Below are positions 1 through 10,196 of a stretch of 64,000 bases of DNA, one piece after another (within the stretch, counting starts at the first letter, position 1; the number at the start of each line of letters is the position of its first letter). Below the pieces are notes generated by a model. It saw only the letters and a list, made by a program, of their open reading frames with translations. It searched no databases and was not told the origin of the DNA. Location: positions 62,001-126,000 of the forward strand of contig NZ_BDDT01000006.1 in NCBI RefSeq assembly GCF_001661495.1, in the 5' to 3' direction. The translations under genes were made by a program, and so were the position numbers. Source of the DNA: Pseudoalteromonas prydzensis (GTDB lineage Bacteria; Pseudomonadota; Gammaproteobacteria; Enterobacterales; Alteromonadaceae).

Positions 1-166
1 GCTTAGTGCAGCTGTTGAAAAAGCAAAAACGATTATGGAACGTGAGCGTGCCCTACAATTGAGTCAGCAAGATACCATGACTTTAATGGCCGCGTTAGAC
101 CAACCGGCCAAACCAAATAGTAAATTACAAAGTGCAGCTACTCGTTATAAAAATAAAACTCAATAA
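1..166 (+). CDS. DUF1778 (TacA-like) antitoxin, 3' part only
   Basis: The window opens inside this gene. The open frame starts at base 2 and ends at the TAA at 164-166, giving about 54 C-terminal residues. These contain a charged helix (VEKAKTIMERERALQLSQQD) and a basic tail (RYKNKTQ), as in DUF1778 ribbon-helix-helix antitoxins. Members of this family bind their own operator through the N-terminal RHH fold, which lies outside the window, and neutralise a GNAT toxin through the C-terminal helix. The stop codon overlaps the start of the downstream toxin gene by one base (TAATG), the usual translationally coupled antitoxin-toxin arrangement. The family call rests on this tail and on the neighbour; no N-terminus is visible. 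Confidence 0.75.
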   Translation, partial: LSAAVEKAKTIMERERALQLSQQDTMTLMAALDQPAKPNSKLQSAATRYKNKTQ

Positions 167-672
167 TGAATACTGTCCAATTAGATAAAGCTAAACATGA
201 CCGAAACCGTTTTGACAGCGGTATTGTCGCACTCAATAATTACTTCAAGGTTATGGCAAGCCAACAAGCTAAGAAAGACAATACGCGTACATTTGTGCTT
301 GAGGATAAGCAATGCCCTGAACACATCATTGGTTTTTATACATTAACAATGACAGCAATTAATCTTCTAGATTTGCCCGTTAAATTACAAAAAAAGCATC
401 ACAATGTAACTTCTGGTGGTTTAATTGCACGCTTAGCGGTTGATCATAGATATAAAGGCCAAGGTTTTGGTGAATGGCTGTTAGTTGATGCACTAAAAAA
501 ACTATTAATGGCAAGTGATACAATCGCCTTTCCTATCGTCATTGTTGACGCAAAAGACGGTGCTGAGAATTTCTATGAAAAATACGGCTTCACTTCATTT
601 AAAGACGCAGATAACAAATTATTTATCACCATTGCAGATGTTAGAGCGAGTATTGATGAGTTAATTTATTGA
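166..672 (+). CDS. GNAT-family acetyltransferase toxin (TacT-like)
   Basis: This 168-residue protein has the GNAT fold of the TacT/AtaT toxin group. These enzymes acetylate the aminoacyl group of charged tRNAs and so stop translation. Visible signatures are the beta4/acetyl-CoA loop around residues 85-105 (RLAVDHRYKGQGFGEWLL, matching the R/Q-x-x-G-x-G/A motif), the preceding ITLTMTAINL-like strand, and the C-terminal NFYEKYGF motif with its conserved tyrosine near residue 140. It overlaps the DUF1778 antitoxin by one base. Length is normal for the family. The gene looks intact, so the module is probably functional. Confidence 0.85.
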   Translation: MNTVQLDKAKHDRNRFDSGIVALNNYFKVMASQQAKKDNTRTFVLEDKQCPEHIIGFYTLTMTAINLLDLPVKLQKKHHNVTSGGLIARLAVDHRYKGQGFGEWLLVDALKKLLMASDTIAFPIVIVDAKDGAENFYEKYGFTSFKDADNKLFITIADVRASIDELIY

Positions 673-1252
673 TTTATAAATGGCCGACATTGTAGAGGGA
701 CGGTCAAAAAACACACTGCCGGCAAAGATAATTAAGGCTCTGATGTGTTCTTATACTTTCTTTACAGTAATTAAAACACCTTCGCTAATACTAAAACCAT
801 AGCCCCACCCATAGCTTGACCTATCTGAATTAGAGTAATCAGATTTATAACTGCCTGAATTTATATTGCTAATAGAAACAAATTCGAAGCCATCAGCTTC
901 AAGTTTACATATTGACTTAGAAATATCGTCAGCAAGCCTTTATAAATACAACTTTACTTTTGTATTTATGACTACCTTTAGCTTAATCTTCCCCATTATG
1001 GTAGTTTATAACACCACAAAACTGCGGTTAATAGTGCTATACAATAAAGCGAATTGGTGATGTATAAAACCTATGCACAAAACATCGCAATCTTATACGC
1101 TAAAGCACGTCCTACATATAAATAGATCAATCACGGCTGAAGCCTGTTCCTACAAGGTAAATTAAGCACTGCGCTAATCTCTGCCTCGCAAACTTTACAC
1201 TTGCTAACTCGCAAACTGAGACTTTCCACTTCACCCTCGCTTACTAGCTTGC
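673..1252. other. Intergenic stretch with a gene remnant and no intact gene
   Basis: About 580 bases separate the toxin gene from recD. The only protein-like signal is the minus-strand remnant at 751-939, listed separately. A 64-codon plus-strand frame at 866-1060 begins opposite the remnant and shows no ribosome binding site or recognisable domain, so I do not call it. The stretch from about 1061 to 1252 is featureless apart from short repeats typical of intergenic DNA. No clear terminator for recD was found here. Confidence 0.4.
751..939 (-). pseudogene. C-terminal remnant of an unknown protein
   Basis: On the minus strand a frame is open from about 939 down to the TAA at 751-753, about 62 residues. 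It has protein-like composition, including LADDISKSICKLEADGFEFV and, near the end, YGWGYGFSISEGVLITVKKV. There is no start codon in frame, and a stop at 940-942 closes the upstream side. The Gly/Tyr-rich stretch followed by a hydrophobic strand and a Lys-Lys-Val end looks like a real protein C-terminus rather than random sequence. I read it as a gene truncated by decay next to the toxin-antitoxin module. The family is not recognised. Confidence 0.4.
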
Positions 1253-3193
1253 TCAGCCCAACGTTAACCTCTCATACAACCCTGATGCTCTGCTTACTGA
1301 TTTATTCATGGCCATTAATAACACTTTTTTGTCGGCGACAAGTTCGAAGGTGTTTTTGGCGCGGGTGATGCCGGTGTAAACTAACTGGCGATTGATGCCT
1401 GCGGTTGCTTGGTTTGCCGGTGGCAACACCATGGCAGTGTAGTTAAATTCAGAGCCTTGTGATTTATGAATCGTCATTACATACACTTTGTCGTGGGCGG
1501 GCAATCGCGCTGGCGAAAATGCCCGTTCACTGCCCTGCTCGTCGATAAATACTGCTTTTAATTGGCCGTTTTCATCAAGCATTAAAATACCGATATCACC
1601 GTTGAATAATTTTAGCTGATAGTCGTTTTGCGCAATCATTATTGGCATGCCCACATAATGGCGCTGATCAGAATTTAAGGTTATTAAGCCTAGTTGTGCA
1701 AGTTGCTTTTCAATGCGATGATTTAAATTATTTACGCCATAATCACCTTCGCGCACAGCGGCTAACAGCTGGTAGCTGGAAAACGCTTTATGTACTGCGG
1801 CACTACTTGCTTGCTGGGCAATTAATTGCAGATACTCGGCGTATTTACTAGCAGCACTTTGCACCAATTTATCAAGTGGTTGGCTGACTAAATCATAATC
1901 AAAAATCACATCCTTAAATGCGCCGCTGTTTACCTCTTGCTCTACGTAATTGAGCTTGCCACTGTTATTGGTATTCACCGCTTGTGCTAATTGGCCAATA
2001 CCGCTTTTTGCATCAAAGCGATAACTGTGTTGTAAAAATGCAATACAATCAGCAAGTTTAAAATCACTTGGATTACTTTGCAGTTTATCTGCGCCGTTAA
2101 AGCATAACTGATTCAGCTCTGCGCAGCGCTCAACAGAATAACTTGGTGTTTGGTCAAGCACTAAGCCTTGGCATAGGTCGCTCATTACACTGCCAGTATC
2201 TACCGAGGCAAGTTGGTCTTTATCACCCAATAAAATGAGCCGCGCGTGAGCTGGTAATGCTTCAATGAGCTTTGCCATCAATGATAAATCAACCATTGAA
2301 GCTTCATCGATGATCAACAAATCAACGTGTAATGGGTTGGCCGCTGAATGCCTAAATTTATTTGTAAAGGGTTTAACCCCGAGTAAACGGTGAATCGTCT
2401 GGGCACTTTGTGGTATTAAGGTTTTTATATGCTCGGGAATACTGGTGAGTTTATCTTTTGCGCCTAGTATTGATTCACTCAAGCGTGCTGCCGCTTTACC
2501 CGTCGGTGCCACCAGCTTAATACTCAAAGGAGCATGTTGATAAAGTGACTGTAATATTGCTAATAATTTTGTCACTGTAGTGGTTTTACCTGTACCAGGG
2601 CCACCTGTGATCACACTAAACCCTTTAGTCGCCGCCATTGCACACGCTACTTTTTGCCAGTCTATTTTTTGCGGATCAGTGCTATCGGTTTGCTCCGTTG
2701 GAAAGTAGTGTTCAAGCAACTGCGCGAGTGCATGGTTATCAACCGTCACTGTTTGTTGGCTCATCTGTAATAAACGTTGTGCAAGGGTATGCTCGTACCC
2801 TGCGAGGCGGGCAAAGTACAGTCGGTTATCAAATAACAACAAGGGTTTTTCAGGGCCAACACTGGCATGATGTTGTAAGCAAATAAGTGCCTGTTCGGTG
2901 CTAAAGCCATCATTAAATGGGCTTAAGCTATCTGGCACGCTTAGTACCAGCTGGCTAAACTCTGCTTGGCGTAAATTAAACGGATTTTGCCAATCAAGGT
3001 CGTGCAACGTTAAGCAGCTATGTTGGCTTTGTTGTGCATTACTGAGCAATAAAATCAGGTAAAAAACATCATCATGTTGATGTTCACAAAGTAATTCCGC
3101 TAGTTTTATATCAACCATGCGCACACGATTTTCACTGAGCAAATAATCCAGTAATGGCACTATTACAGGGCTAGTTTGTTGTTCGGTGTTCAT
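1253..3193 (-). CDS. recD: RecD, exodeoxyribonuclease V subunit alpha (5'-3' helicase)
   Basis: RecD is the fast 5'-3' SF1B helicase of the RecBCD enzyme, which processes double-strand breaks for RecA loading. The 646-residue protein is slightly longer than E. coli RecD (608). It shows Walker A (GGPGTGKTTT, about residue 200), Walker B (LLIIDEASMVD, about 295), the GDKDQLASV motif III, and the C-terminal motif VMTIHKSQGSEF with TGITRAK near the end. The start ATG overlaps the recB stop (ATGA, 3190-3193), so the two are translationally coupled. It is the last gene of the recC-recB-recD operon; ptrA, which splits this operon in enterics, is absent here. Confidence 0.97.
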   Translation of the reverse strand: MNTEQQTSPVIVPLLDYLLSENRVRMVDIKLAELLCEHQHDDVFYLILLLSNAQQSQHSCLTLHDLDWQNPFNLRQAEFSQLVLSVPDSLSPFNDGFSTEQALICLQHHASVGPEKPLLLFDNRLYFARLAGYEHTLAQRLLQMSQQTVTVDNHALAQLLEHYFPTEQTDSTDPQKIDWQKVACAMAATKGFSVITGGPGTGKTTTVTKLLAILQSLYQHAPLSIKLVAPTGKAAARLSESILGAKDKLTSIPEHIKTLIPQSAQTIHRLLGVKPFTNKFRHSAANPLHVDLLIIDEASMVDLSLMAKLIEALPAHARLILLGDKDQLASVDTGSVMSDLCQGLVLDQTPSYSVERCAELNQLCFNGADKLQSNPSDFKLADCIAFLQHSYRFDAKSGIGQLAQAVNTNNSGKLNYVEQEVNSGAFKDVIFDYDLVSQPLDKLVQSAASKYAEYLQLIAQQASSAAVHKAFSSYQLLAAVREGDYGVNNLNHRIEKQLAQLGLITLNSDQRHYVGMPIMIAQNDYQLKLFNGDIGILMLDENGQLKAVFIDEQGSERAFSPARLPAHDKVYVMTIHKSQGSEFNYTAMVLPPANQATAGINRQLVYTGITRAKNTFELVADKKVLLMAMNKSVSRASGLYERLTLG

Positions 3194-6100
3194 AACATGG
3201 TTCCTTCACTAAACAAGCCATCTAAAATCAGCACTTGCGCTGTGGTTAGCTTTTTAAAATACACGCCTTTACCCTCGCTCATGCCACGTAAAAAGGTGTA
3301 ATACACGCCGCCTAAATGTTGCTCTATGCGGTAATTAGGTAGCCGTTGTTTTAATAACCGATGCAAAGCCACGGTATAAATTAAATACTGTAAATGATAC
3401 TGATGGCTGCTCATTGCTTGCTCTAGGGCATCTTGCTCGTAATCACTTGCTTGGCTACCTAAGTAATTTGATTTGTAATCTAAAATATAATACTGATCGT
3501 CATAGCAAAATATTAAATCAACAAAGCCTTTAAGCAGGCCTTTGACATCATAAAAATCCAACCGGCTTTGATTAAAAGCAAACTCTTTAATTAATACCGC
3601 ATTTAATTGCTTGGCTGATAAGTGACTCAGTGGCAAGTTAAATTCCATCTCCACTAAACATTGCTGCGGGGTTAACACAGCAAGGCTCAAGCCTTGTTCG
3701 TTCAATGGGCAATGTAGCGCATCGAGTATCCATTGCTCAGTGGTTGCTTGCCACTGCTCGCTAATGTGGTATTTTTTTAAACTGCGCTCAACCACAGCTG
3801 CTAGGTTTTGCTCTGCGTTAGTCGGGTGAACTGCTGGCTGGGTAAAATCGAGTTGCTCAAAAATTTCATGCAAACAACTGCCTGGTTTTGCGCCTTTAGG
3901 GAAGCTATATGGCGAGAGTATTGCATCTTGCTGGGCGGCAAACTCGTCTTTTTCGTGATCTTCATCACTGCGCCCGGGCTCTATATGATCGGTGTACTTT
4001 TTAAAACTCAAGGCACTAAAACTGGTGGCGCGCCAATTACGTTCAATACGGGCATTAACCTGATTAACAGTGAGTGTTTCACTGGCAGCTTGGCTGCTGG
4101 TAAACGTTAATACGCCCTGCTCGGCAAGTTGCTCTGAGTTAAATTGCTGATAGCCCATTGCGTGATTTTCAGCACAAAACGCTTGCAAATGCTCACGCCA
4201 CACTTGGCTGCTGGTAATGTCTAAGCCTGCAAATAATACATGCCCTAACGAGCTACTTTGTATTGCTAAGCGGCTGCTTTGTCCTTGGCCAAGGTTATAC
4301 AAGCCAATGGCACAAAAATGCACAGCACGAGTTAGTGCTACGTATAACAAGCGCAAGTCTTCGGCTAAGCGCTCTTGTTGGGCTTTTTGTAGTGCGTCTT
4401 CAGTTTTACTTAAATCGTAAATCAGCTTACCATCTTGATGATAAAGCGCGTCTTTGGTTTCCCGAAAGCCACTGGCAAACGGCATAAACACCAACGGATA
4501 TTCAAGCCCTTTTGATGCGTGCATGGTCACTATTTTCACTAAGTTAGCGTCACTTTCTAAGCGCACTTGCACCGCTTCGCCGTCTTGCTGGCTAACCTTT
4601 TGCGCAAACCAACGCAGTAAACGCAGCGTGCCTTCCAGCTCAATTTGCTTTTGCTGCAGTATTTCAGCCAAATGCCTAAAGTCAGTTAACCAACGTTCAA
4701 CGTTATAGCCTAAGCCCTGCCATTTAGCGCTCAGCTGATTATGGCTAAGTAACTGTTCCATCATCGCCATGGCACCTTGTTTGTGCCAAATTTCGCTCAG
4801 GGAGGCAAAAAAGCTTAAATACTGTTGCCACTGGGTTTCGTCTTCATGCAACGCATATATGGCATTATAACTGAGGCAAAATAACGGCCCTGCTAATACC
4901 CCGCGCAGTAACGACTCATCATATTGGCCATGTAAGGCTGTTAAAAAATTCAGTAAATGGTGGCTTAACTCTTGATTAAACACGCTATCACGCGACAAAT
5001 ACACGCTGGCAATATGTGCCTCGCTAAGGGCTTTTTTCATTATTTGCGCTTCAACACGGTCGCGCACCAAAATACAAATATCGGCAGCTGTAATAGGTGT
5101 TGTACCTATACAAGCTCGCCCTTGGGCAGCTTGCTCCAGCAAAGTGACTATTTTATTGGCAAAATACTGCGCTAATTGTTGCTGACCAAAGCCTTTGCTG
5201 GTTGGTTTGTTTTTTTCATCTGCGGCGGAGTCTGCAAACACACAAAACTCAAAGGCAGTGGCAGGCTTGCCATCGAGTAAAAATGACTTATCGGCTTGTT
5301 TACCTTTTGCTGCGACTGGGTTAAATGGAATGGCGTCATTATAAATAAAGCTATTAGCGTGTTTACCAAATAGCTGGTTTACGCTTTGTACTACATCGCT
5401 ACTGGAGCGAAAGTTAGTGCCTAAGGTAAATTGCTGCTCGTTTACAACCGCCTGCTTTGCACCAATGTAAGTAAAAATATCCGCGCCCCTAAAACCATAA
5501 ATAGCCTGTTTTGGGTCGCCAATCATGGCGAGGGTGGTATTTTCTTGGCCATAAATTTTACTAAAAATGCCGTACTGAATGGGATCCGTATCTTGAAACT
5601 CATCAATCATTGCCACCGGAAATAGCTGCGCTATTTTTTGCGCCAATGTATCGCCTTGCTCACTTTGTAGCGCACTGTGTAAGTTGCTAAGTAAATCATC
5701 AGGGGTGATCACACTTTGCTCTTGCTTGCGTTTTACTATAGCGGTTTTTACCCAGCTTGCAGCATGTTGCGCAATAGCAATCGCTAAGCCTTGATTTACT
5801 GTGGCAGTCAGTGCTGCGAGCTCATCAAATTCTGCGACCAACGGATGAGTAAATAACGGCTGATTTTTTTTATAATTACTGGCATCGATGAGGCTATCGC
5901 TGCCCCACACCGCAAACGAATATTTGCTGGTGCCAAACTCAAAAAATACCTCGTCGCCTAAACAAAATTCTTCCAGCGCTTGTAAGCTGCCTTTACGCGC
6001 CGGTGTTTTTGAACCACTCAGCCCTGAACCTTTAATTGCAGCAATAAACTCGCTCTCTAAACAGGCTTTTTTAAAGCTAGGTACTTTTGCTAAATATTGC

Positions 6101-6765
6101 TCGCGGGCTTGCCACACATCCTCTAACTTTATTTGTGGTGTGATCTGCGCATTGCCTTTATTTAAAATACTCGACACCTGTGAGAACAACTGCTCTGGCG
6201 CGGCGAACACTTTTAATATGGCATCGGTTTTTTCTTTATCTAGCGGGTATACAAAGGCACGCCAAAAATCTTTAATGGTCTCAAGCAGAATATCGCGCTC
6301 ATCGAGGATAAATTCTAAATTAAACGCCACGCCAGATTCAAACGCATGCTGTTTAAGCATCCGTTGGCAAAAACCATGTATGGTAAAAATTGCCGCTTCG
6401 TCCATTGATTTAGCCGCCGCATCGAGTAAGTCAAAGGCACGGTGTTTATCGTCAATTGCAGCAATTACGCCGCTTATCAGCTCATCATCAGGGTCTTGAC
6501 CAAGCAAGGCATCGCGGGCGGCAATAATACGGCTACGCACCCTGTCTTTAATTTCTTGGGTGGCGGCATCGGTAAACGTCACCACCAATATTTGCTCAAC
6601 ACTGAGCGGCACATTAACGGCGGCAGTGCGTTCATCAGCGTTTTGCATACCGAGCAAATAACGTAAATATAAACCCGTTATGGTATAGGTTTTACCGGTA
6701 CCGGCACTGGCTTCAATCAGGCTCTGCCCTGTTAGCGGCATAGTGAGTGGGTTAAGCGCTTGCAT
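3190..6765 (-). CDS. recB: RecB, exodeoxyribonuclease V subunit beta (helicase-nuclease)
   Basis: RecB is the 3'-5' UvrD-like helicase and the sole nuclease of RecBCD. Walker A (EASAGTGKT) lies about residue 19-27, the Q-motif-like start QALNPLTMPLTG precedes it, motif II is MIDEFQDTDPIQY, and motif VI is RLLYVALTRAVHF. The C-terminal nuclease domain keeps its catalytic acidic residues and lysine (GFVDLIF and ILDYKSNYLG). I place the start at the ATG at 6765 rather than an upstream one at 6789, because an AGGAG ribosome binding site sits 7 bases before it. That gives 1191 residues (E. coli 1180) and a 14-base overlap with recC. Confidence 0.96.
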   Translation of the reverse strand: MQALNPLTMPLTGQSLIEASAGTGKTYTITGLYLRYLLGMQNADERTAAVNVPLSVEQILVVTFTDAATQEIKDRVRSRIIAARDALLGQDPDDELISGVIAAIDDKHRAFDLLDAAAKSMDEAAIFTIHGFCQRMLKQHAFESGVAFNLEFILDERDILLETIKDFWRAFVYPLDKEKTDAILKVFAAPEQLFSQVSSILNKGNAQITPQIKLEDVWQAREQYLAKVPSFKKACLESEFIAAIKGSGLSGSKTPARKGSLQALEEFCLGDEVFFEFGTSKYSFAVWGSDSLIDASNYKKNQPLFTHPLVAEFDELAALTATVNQGLAIAIAQHAASWVKTAIVKRKQEQSVITPDDLLSNLHSALQSEQGDTLAQKIAQLFPVAMIDEFQDTDPIQYGIFSKIYGQENTTLAMIGDPKQAIYGFRGADIFTYIGAKQAVVNEQQFTLGTNFRSSSDVVQSVNQLFGKHANSFIYNDAIPFNPVAAKGKQADKSFLLDGKPATAFEFCVFADSAADEKNKPTSKGFGQQQLAQYFANKIVTLLEQAAQGRACIGTTPITAADICILVRDRVEAQIMKKALSEAHIASVYLSRDSVFNQELSHHLLNFLTALHGQYDESLLRGVLAGPLFCLSYNAIYALHEDETQWQQYLSFFASLSEIWHKQGAMAMMEQLLSHNQLSAKWQGLGYNVERWLTDFRHLAEILQQKQIELEGTLRLLRWFAQKVSQQDGEAVQVRLESDANLVKIVTMHASKGLEYPLVFMPFASGFRETKDALYHQDGKLIYDLSKTEDALQKAQQERLAEDLRLLYVALTRAVHFCAIGLYNLGQGQSSRLAIQSSSLGHVLFAGLDITSSQVWREHLQAFCAENHAMGYQQFNSEQLAEQGVLTFTSSQAASETLTVNQVNARIERNWRATSFSALSFKKYTDHIEPGRSDEDHEKDEFAAQQDAILSPYSFPKGAKPGSCLHEIFEQLDFTQPAVHPTNAEQNLAAVVERSLKKYHISEQWQATTEQWILDALHCPLNEQGLSLAVLTPQQCLVEMEFNLPLSHLSAKQLNAVLIKEFAFNQSRLDFYDVKGLLKGFVDLIFCYDDQYYILDYKSNYLGSQASDYEQDALEQAMSSHQYHLQYLIYTVALHRLLKQRLPNYRIEQHLGGVYYTFLRGMSEGKGVYFKKLTTAQVLILDGLFSEGTML

Positions 6766-9700
6766 AGTCACTCTCCTTGGCGTGAGCAAATAATGGTGCC
6801 AGCAGTTGCTCGCTCCAGTTTATAAATTCGTCTTGGCAATCGGCTAACGACTGCACAGTTAAGCGAATATAAGGGTCTTCCCCCTCGCCACGGCCAATGT
6901 ATTGCGGGCTAAATTTACTCATTGCTTTGTTTATATCACCGCCGCTTTTAATGTATTCATAACCACTAACCGGAAAAAACGCCACCGGAGCTTGTCGTAA
7001 CGCTTTATACAAAGCAAACCAATCGGCTAACAGCGCATCGGCAGCTGCTTTGCTAAGTGGCGCAAAACTAATTTGTTTATCAAGGCCCAGCAGTAAAGTT
7101 TCAACGTTTTGCTGCATGCTTTGTGCTGCTAAATGATAAATAAAGCCTTTGATCAGATCTTTGGCTTTAATGCTGGCACTGCGGTAAAACACCTGCTTTT
7201 GCAAATACACTTGGTTTAACCAGCCTTCTACTTGGGTGCTTTCAAGAATTAACTTAACCTCAATCGGCTCACTTTTGCCGCCCTTTATTTGCTCTTTCAC
7301 TTGCCCTGCGAGTGCATCAACGCGGTGCTGCATACTGTCGTAAATAATGTCGCCCACATTAGCTTGCGGTAAATCTCCGCGCTGTAGTATTTGTGCAGTG
7401 CTGAGCGGTTGCTCGTTAATATTTGCTTGCAGTATTTCATCAAGATAAAAGTAACGCTTTAGTGCATCTAAACTAAATGGCTCTTCGTCTTTAGCCACTT
7501 CATTAAATTGCGGTAAGCGCAAACCTAAACTTTGTTGATAAAAGCTCTCTTGAGCATGGCAGACACTGCGAATAAACACATCAAGATCAAGCTGCTCAGG
7601 CGCACTAACATTAAGGGCTGTTGCAGGCTCTGGCATTATTGGCGCAGTAGGTAGCCAAATTGGATTATAGCTGTGATCACTTTGCAGCGTGTGGTTTAAA
7701 CTTGGTTGATAATACTGGCTATTAAAGGGCTGCAAATGCTGCTGGGTAATTAAGCTCTCTGGTAATTTTTTATCGACTTGTTCAGCGTATACAAAGCTGC
7801 GACCAATGTATTCTAATAACTCGCTAACCAAGGTTGATGGCATGCGCGGTTGGTTATCAAAACACGAGCGACCAATGTAGCTCATATACAAATTATCGCG
7901 GGCACTGAGCAGTGCTTCTAAAAACAAATAGCGATCATCCAATTTACGTGATCGGTCACCTTTTTGTTTTTTAGAATACGGCACTAAATCAAAACCAATT
8001 GGTTGCACAGTGCGCGGATAGTCAGCATCATTTAGACCAAGCATACACACCACTTTAAATGGCACTGCGCGCATTGGCATTAGTGTACAAAAGTTTACTT
8101 GGCCAACTAAGAATCGCTGCCCTACGCCTTTTTCTTGAATACCTTGTTTGATTAAATCACTCACAATACGCTGCGACACGGCTTGGCTGTAATCGCCATT
8201 GTCGTGGTGCTTTTTCAGCTCGTCGAGCACGTTTTGCAGCACTAATAAATCCCAGCTATCGTCACTGTCGCTTTCATAAATTTCGGTTAATAGATTTGCC
8301 AAAATAGCGGCTTTGTTGGTCAACGTATCATCTGGGCTTAGTTGCTCTTTATAGTGTTGTAATACATCAATAAAATGTACTAATTTATTGAGTGTATCAA
8401 GCGCCATGCCTTCCACTTCATCGGCGCTGTAAATCCCTCTGTAAGGGCATTGCTCGTCGCGCTGCGCAATCCCCAGCAATAATCGGTTTAAACCATGTTG
8501 CCAGGTATTGAGCTCTATAGCGGGCAAATCAAAGCTGTGTTTATGCTCAGCGTTGATGCCCCATTTAACGCCAACGCGTTCCAGCCAATACTGAATTTGC
8601 TCGTACTCATGAGCTTCAACACTGAACTTTTCGGCTATTTGGCTCACTTGTAATAAGTCGAGAATATCTGACACCCCAAAGCGCGAAAACGGTAAATTAG
8701 CTAGGCTTGCAAACGAACTAAGCACCGGCTTTTCTTGCTCAATGGCTAAATCGGCCAACGCATAAGGGATAAAGCGCTCGTGTTGCGCACCACCAAACAC
8801 CGCTTCAATATAAGGGCTATAAGTGCCTACATCGGGCATCATGACGATGATGTCTTTCGGTGTTAGGTGTTTATTCTGGTTAAACAGATTGAGTAAATAG
8901 TCGTGTAAACGCTCTACTTCTCGAAGCGGTGTATGGCAGTCGCTGAGGGTAATGCTGGTGTCGTTACAGCTTATTGGCAATTTGCCTTCATCATTAATAA
9001 ACCAAGCCTTGTCTTCGCTTAGTGATTCGCCTTTAAACGCCAGCTGATAAATTTCACTTTGAATTTGGCCAAGTAAGCTGTCATCAAATACATCAATAAA
9101 ACCATCAAGCCAATTGGCGTCTAACTGTACTAGTTGCTCAAAGTAATCACGGCCGAGTTTCCCCCACGACGATAGCAGCGGGTTACCAATAAAATAGTAA
9201 TCTTGATCGGGTTTAGATTGCGCGTCTAACAGAGGTTTGATGGCATATTTAGCGGTGATTTTTGCGGCGGTTTTTTCATCAACGACATCACCCCAATAGT
9301 GCGCACTGGGGTTAAAAAAGAATAAGTTAACTTCTGTTTTTTGACTTAAAGCTGTAAACACCTCAAGTTGTGAGCTGGCAATCGCAGATATACCAAATAA
9401 ATTAATGCGTTTAGGTAATAAACTAGCGTCCATCAATTCAAGCGCGTTGAGCAGCTTACCTTGCATATTAGCGCGATGGAATTGGCTTTGGCCAAGTTCT
9501 TTACTGTGCTCAACAATGCGTCGCCACAGATCAGGCTGCCATGGCGCTATGCTTATGTCTACATCGTCTAGTTTATCAACGCCGCTGTCCCAGGTTGCGA
9601 TCCAGTGCGGCCGATACATTAAATATTGGTCGTACACGTCGGCAATTTTTTCACACAGTGCAAAGGTTTTTTGCCCGTCGCTGTCGCCCGCTAAATAGGT

Positions 9701-10036
9701 TTTCAGCGGTAAATACAGCGGTTCATCAATGCAACTTGGTAATATGGCAAACAGTTTCCAAGCAAGGTTAGACTTATTAAACGCCGATTCTTTGGGCACA
9801 TTAGGCAATAACTGCTGGTATAACTGCCAAATAAAGCTTGATGGCAATGGGAACTCCACCTGCGCAGCAATACCGAGCTGCTCACTCAAACCAATTTTAA
9901 GCCACTGCGACATCCCTGGTGATTGTACCAGCACCACTTCTTTGTCAAACACACTAGGTAAGGGATTTAACTTTAACAGTTGATGAAACTGCGCTTGCAG
10001 GGCTTCCATCCGGTTTGATTGAATAATATTAAGCAT
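6752..10036 (-). CDS. recC: RecC, exodeoxyribonuclease V subunit gamma (Chi recognition)
   Basis: RecC holds RecB and RecD together, splits the duplex and scans for Chi. It is an inactive helicase/nuclease homologue. The N-terminal block (QSNRMEALQAQFHQLL, then VLVQSPGMSQWLKIGLSEQLGIAAQVEFPLPSSFIWQLYQ, here split by me into parts) matches the RecC signature V-Q-S-x-G-M-x-Q-W-L. I choose the ATG at 10036 (MLNIIQSNR), because E. coli RecC begins at the same point; the frame is open 16 codons further upstream without family support. The product is 1094 residues (E. coli 1122). It is the first gene of the operon and its 3' end overlaps recB. Confidence 0.93.
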   Translation of the reverse strand: MLNIIQSNRMEALQAQFHQLLKLNPLPSVFDKEVVLVQSPGMSQWLKIGLSEQLGIAAQVEFPLPSSFIWQLYQQLLPNVPKESAFNKSNLAWKLFAILPSCIDEPLYLPLKTYLAGDSDGQKTFALCEKIADVYDQYLMYRPHWIATWDSGVDKLDDVDISIAPWQPDLWRRIVEHSKELGQSQFHRANMQGKLLNALELMDASLLPKRINLFGISAIASSQLEVFTALSQKTEVNLFFFNPSAHYWGDVVDEKTAAKITAKYAIKPLLDAQSKPDQDYYFIGNPLLSSWGKLGRDYFEQLVQLDANWLDGFIDVFDDSLLGQIQSEIYQLAFKGESLSEDKAWFINDEGKLPISCNDTSITLSDCHTPLREVERLHDYLLNLFNQNKHLTPKDIIVMMPDVGTYSPYIEAVFGGAQHERFIPYALADLAIEQEKPVLSSFASLANLPFSRFGVSDILDLLQVSQIAEKFSVEAHEYEQIQYWLERVGVKWGINAEHKHSFDLPAIELNTWQHGLNRLLLGIAQRDEQCPYRGIYSADEVEGMALDTLNKLVHFIDVLQHYKEQLSPDDTLTNKAAILANLLTEIYESDSDDSWDLLVLQNVLDELKKHHDNGDYSQAVSQRIVSDLIKQGIQEKGVGQRFLVGQVNFCTLMPMRAVPFKVVCMLGLNDADYPRTVQPIGFDLVPYSKKQKGDRSRKLDDRYLFLEALLSARDNLYMSYIGRSCFDNQPRMPSTLVSELLEYIGRSFVYAEQVDKKLPESLITQQHLQPFNSQYYQPSLNHTLQSDHSYNPIWLPTAPIMPEPATALNVSAPEQLDLDVFIRSVCHAQESFYQQSLGLRLPQFNEVAKDEEPFSLDALKRYFYLDEILQANINEQPLSTAQILQRGDLPQANVGDIIYDSMQHRVDALAGQVKEQIKGGKSEPIEVKLILESTQVEGWLNQVYLQKQVFYRSASIKAKDLIKGFIYHLAAQSMQQNVETLLLGLDKQISFAPLSKAAADALLADWFALYKALRQAPVAFFPVSGYEYIKSGGDINKAMSKFSPQYIGRGEGEDPYIRLTVQSLADCQDEFINWSEQLLAPLFAHAKESDYASA

Positions 10037-10196
10037 GGCGACACTGTTGTTGCTTGAGATAAAACCAGTGTAAGATATTTTCAATTACAGGGGTAGCCAA
10101 AGTCGTTAATTGGCTTTAATAAATCAGATGCTTAGCTTGATATTTAAACGCAGTAAACTCACAGCTGCAATCCATAATGCTGTGAGCCTAGCATTG

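Noticed and set aside
866..1060. A 64-codon plus-strand frame
   Set aside because: It is antisense to the protein-like remnant at 751-939 and shows no ribosome binding site.
5888..6499. A 203-codon frame on the plus strand inside recB
   Set aside because: It is a shadow of the intact recB frame, with serine- and alanine-rich composition and no family signal.
10158..10186. An 8-bp inverted repeat (CTCACAGC/GCTGTGAG) after the PhoD-like gene
   Set aside because: It has a 13-base loop and no T run on the minus strand, so I do not call it a terminator.
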